Origin: an uncultured Armatimonadota bacterium
Lineage (GTDB): Bacteria > Armatimonadota > Fimbriimonadia > Fimbriimonadales > Fimbriimonadaceae
Length of the DNA: 6,189 bases
NCBI GenBank assembly: GCA_946478935.1
Contig: CAMLEL010000159.1
Location: forward strand, 1 to 6,189
Direction of reading: 5' to 3'
The notes beneath the pieces are model-generated. The model saw nothing but the letters and a program-made list of their open reading frames with translations. It searched no databases and was not told where the DNA came from. The position numbers and the translations under genes were made by a program. Positions 5,465 to 6,189 of this stretch are shown piece after piece (position 1 is the first letter of the stretch; every line of letters begins with the position of its first letter).

Positions 5465-5470
5465 ACCGTC

Positions 5471-6189
5471 ATGCAGGGCGCCGCCAAGGTAGGCATTCTC
5501 GTCGTCGTGTTCGCCGTGCTCCTCTATGGGGCATACATGGTGCTCGGACACGATTTGTTCGGCCCGGGAAAGAAGATCTACTTCGCCGAATTTCAGGATG
5601 CGGGCGGCGTCACGAGCGGATCCCAGGTCCAGATGGCAGGGGTCAAGGTTGGGACGGTTGAAAAGGTCCAACTCGTGAGCCCAAAACTCGCGAAGCTGAC
5701 TCTGTCCTTGGATGAATCGGTGAGAATTCCAAATGGGAGCACCGCTACCATTCCGAGTTCACTGATCGGACTCGGCGACAAGGCCCTTTTTATCGTTCCA
5801 CCGGAGACGTCCAGTGGTTTCCTTGTAGCCGGAGACACGCTGAAGGGAGTAAAAACCGGGCCCCTGGACGAGATTCTCCCGAATCCGGAAAAGACCGTAG
5901 ACGAACTGAACAAGACACTTGCCGCCGCTCGCAAACTGCTCGAAAATCAACAGCTCCAAACCAAGTTGGTGGCTCTCCTTGACTCCAGCAACAAGACCGC
6001 TTCAGAGTTCGGCAAGTTGGCCTCGCGCATGGATTCGGCGCTCGTTCAGGCCAACCCAAATATCCAGCGAGCCATCGGTGAAGCAACCCAGACCATGGTG
6101 GAAGTGCGACGCGGGATGACGATGGTCACCCAGCTTTTGAAAGACGGAAAGTATCAGGCCGAGGCGTTGGCGCTGTTGCAGAAACTCAA
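5471..6189 (+). CDS. MCE/MlaD family lipid-transport protein, 3' truncated
   Basis: The frame is open from the ATG at 5471 to the window edge: 239 codons plus two bases, with no stop. An in-frame TAA at 5459 makes 5471 the first ATG. Residues 6-25 (KVGILVVVFAVLLYGAYMVL) form one membrane anchor, followed by an MCE domain at about 36-111 with GVTSGSQVQMAGVKVGTVEKV, RIPNGSTATIPSSLIGLGDKALFI and the usual beta-barrel pattern. After KGVKTGPLDEILP the rest (about 140-239) is long amphipathic helix, as in MCE proteins that build hexameric rings or tubes. From family knowledge, such proteins carry lipid between inner and outer membranes with an MlaE-like permease and MlaF-like ATPase; neither partner is in the window unless downstream. 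The ABC pair at 379-2069 is of the ABC-2 type and is not the MlaEF type. It already exceeds the 183 residues I recall for E. coli MlaD, so it is a longer type. Confidence 0.93.
   Translation, partial: MQGAAKVGILVVVFAVLLYGAYMVLGHDLFGPGKKIYFAEFQDAGGVTSGSQVQMAGVKVGTVEKVQLVSPKLAKLTLSLDESVRIPNGSTATIPSSLIGLGDKALFIVPPETSSGFLVAGDTLKGVKTGPLDEILPNPEKTVDELNKTLAAARKLLENQQLQTKLVALLDSSNKTASEFGKLASRMDSALVQANPNIQRAIGEATQTMVEVRRGMTMVTQLLKDGKYQAEALALLQKL

Larger units (their letters stand above)
5342..5470. promoter_or_regulatory. Divergent intergenic control region
   Basis: These 129 bases separate the glycosidase-like gene (leftward) from the MCE gene (rightward) and must hold both promoters. The left half is rich in AGGTCA half-sites. 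The right half (about 5386-5455) shows no clear repeat, and the MCE-side -10 box is at its end. Confidence 0.8.

Noticed and set aside
1..6189. tRNA, rRNA, CRISPR array, insertion sequence, prophage or toxin-antitoxin genes
   Set aside because: No cloverleaf, rRNA segment, regular spaced repeats, transposase motif or terminal inverted repeats were seen on either strand.

Overview
The window reads as a stretch of chromosome from a diderm (outer-membrane) bacterium with moderate-to-high GC. The MCE/MlaD-type protein at the right end implies lipid traffic between two membranes. The long GHL10-type glycosidase-like protein, the DUF1287 protein and the near absence of Shine-Dalgarno sequences at transcription-unit heads would suit a lineage such as Armatimonadota (Fimbriimonas-like). 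That placement comes from memory of similar proteins and is low confidence. There is no rRNA, tRNA, CRISPR array, transposase or phage gene.

Layout, left to right: (1) 1-282 (+), the C-terminal part of a DUF1287 (YijF-like) protein cut by the window edge. (2) A 96-base gap. (3) 379-2941 (+), a tight three-gene operon: ABC-2-type ATPase, ABC-2-type permease and a membrane-anchored helical-repeat (TPR-like) protein. The genes are joined by TAATG and ATGA overlaps, so they are probably translationally coupled. (4) 2970-3509 (+), a RimJ/RimL-type GNAT acetyltransferase with its own candidate -10 box and a small dyad in the 28-base gap before it. (5) 3506-5341 (-), an exported GHL10/DUF187 glycosidase-like protein that converges on the acetyltransferase; the two genes share a CTAG in which each strand reads a TAG stop. 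(6) A 129-base divergent intergenic region holding a cluster of AGGTCA half-sites over the likely promoter of the glycosidase gene. (7) 5471-6189 (+), the N-terminal 239 codons of an MCE/MlaD lipid-transport protein, open at the right edge.

The ATPase and permease would form one membrane transporter, with the TPR-like protein as a probable accessory on the outer face of the inner membrane. The MCE protein and the exported glycosidase-like protein are both envelope proteins and share a divergent control region, but nothing in the sequence proves joint regulation.

I did not find a clearly new biological system. The best leads are the AGGTCA operator-like cluster, a perfect 11-bp hairpin near the end of the ATPase gene, transcription-unit heads that look leaderless, and the unexplained third gene of the ABC operon.
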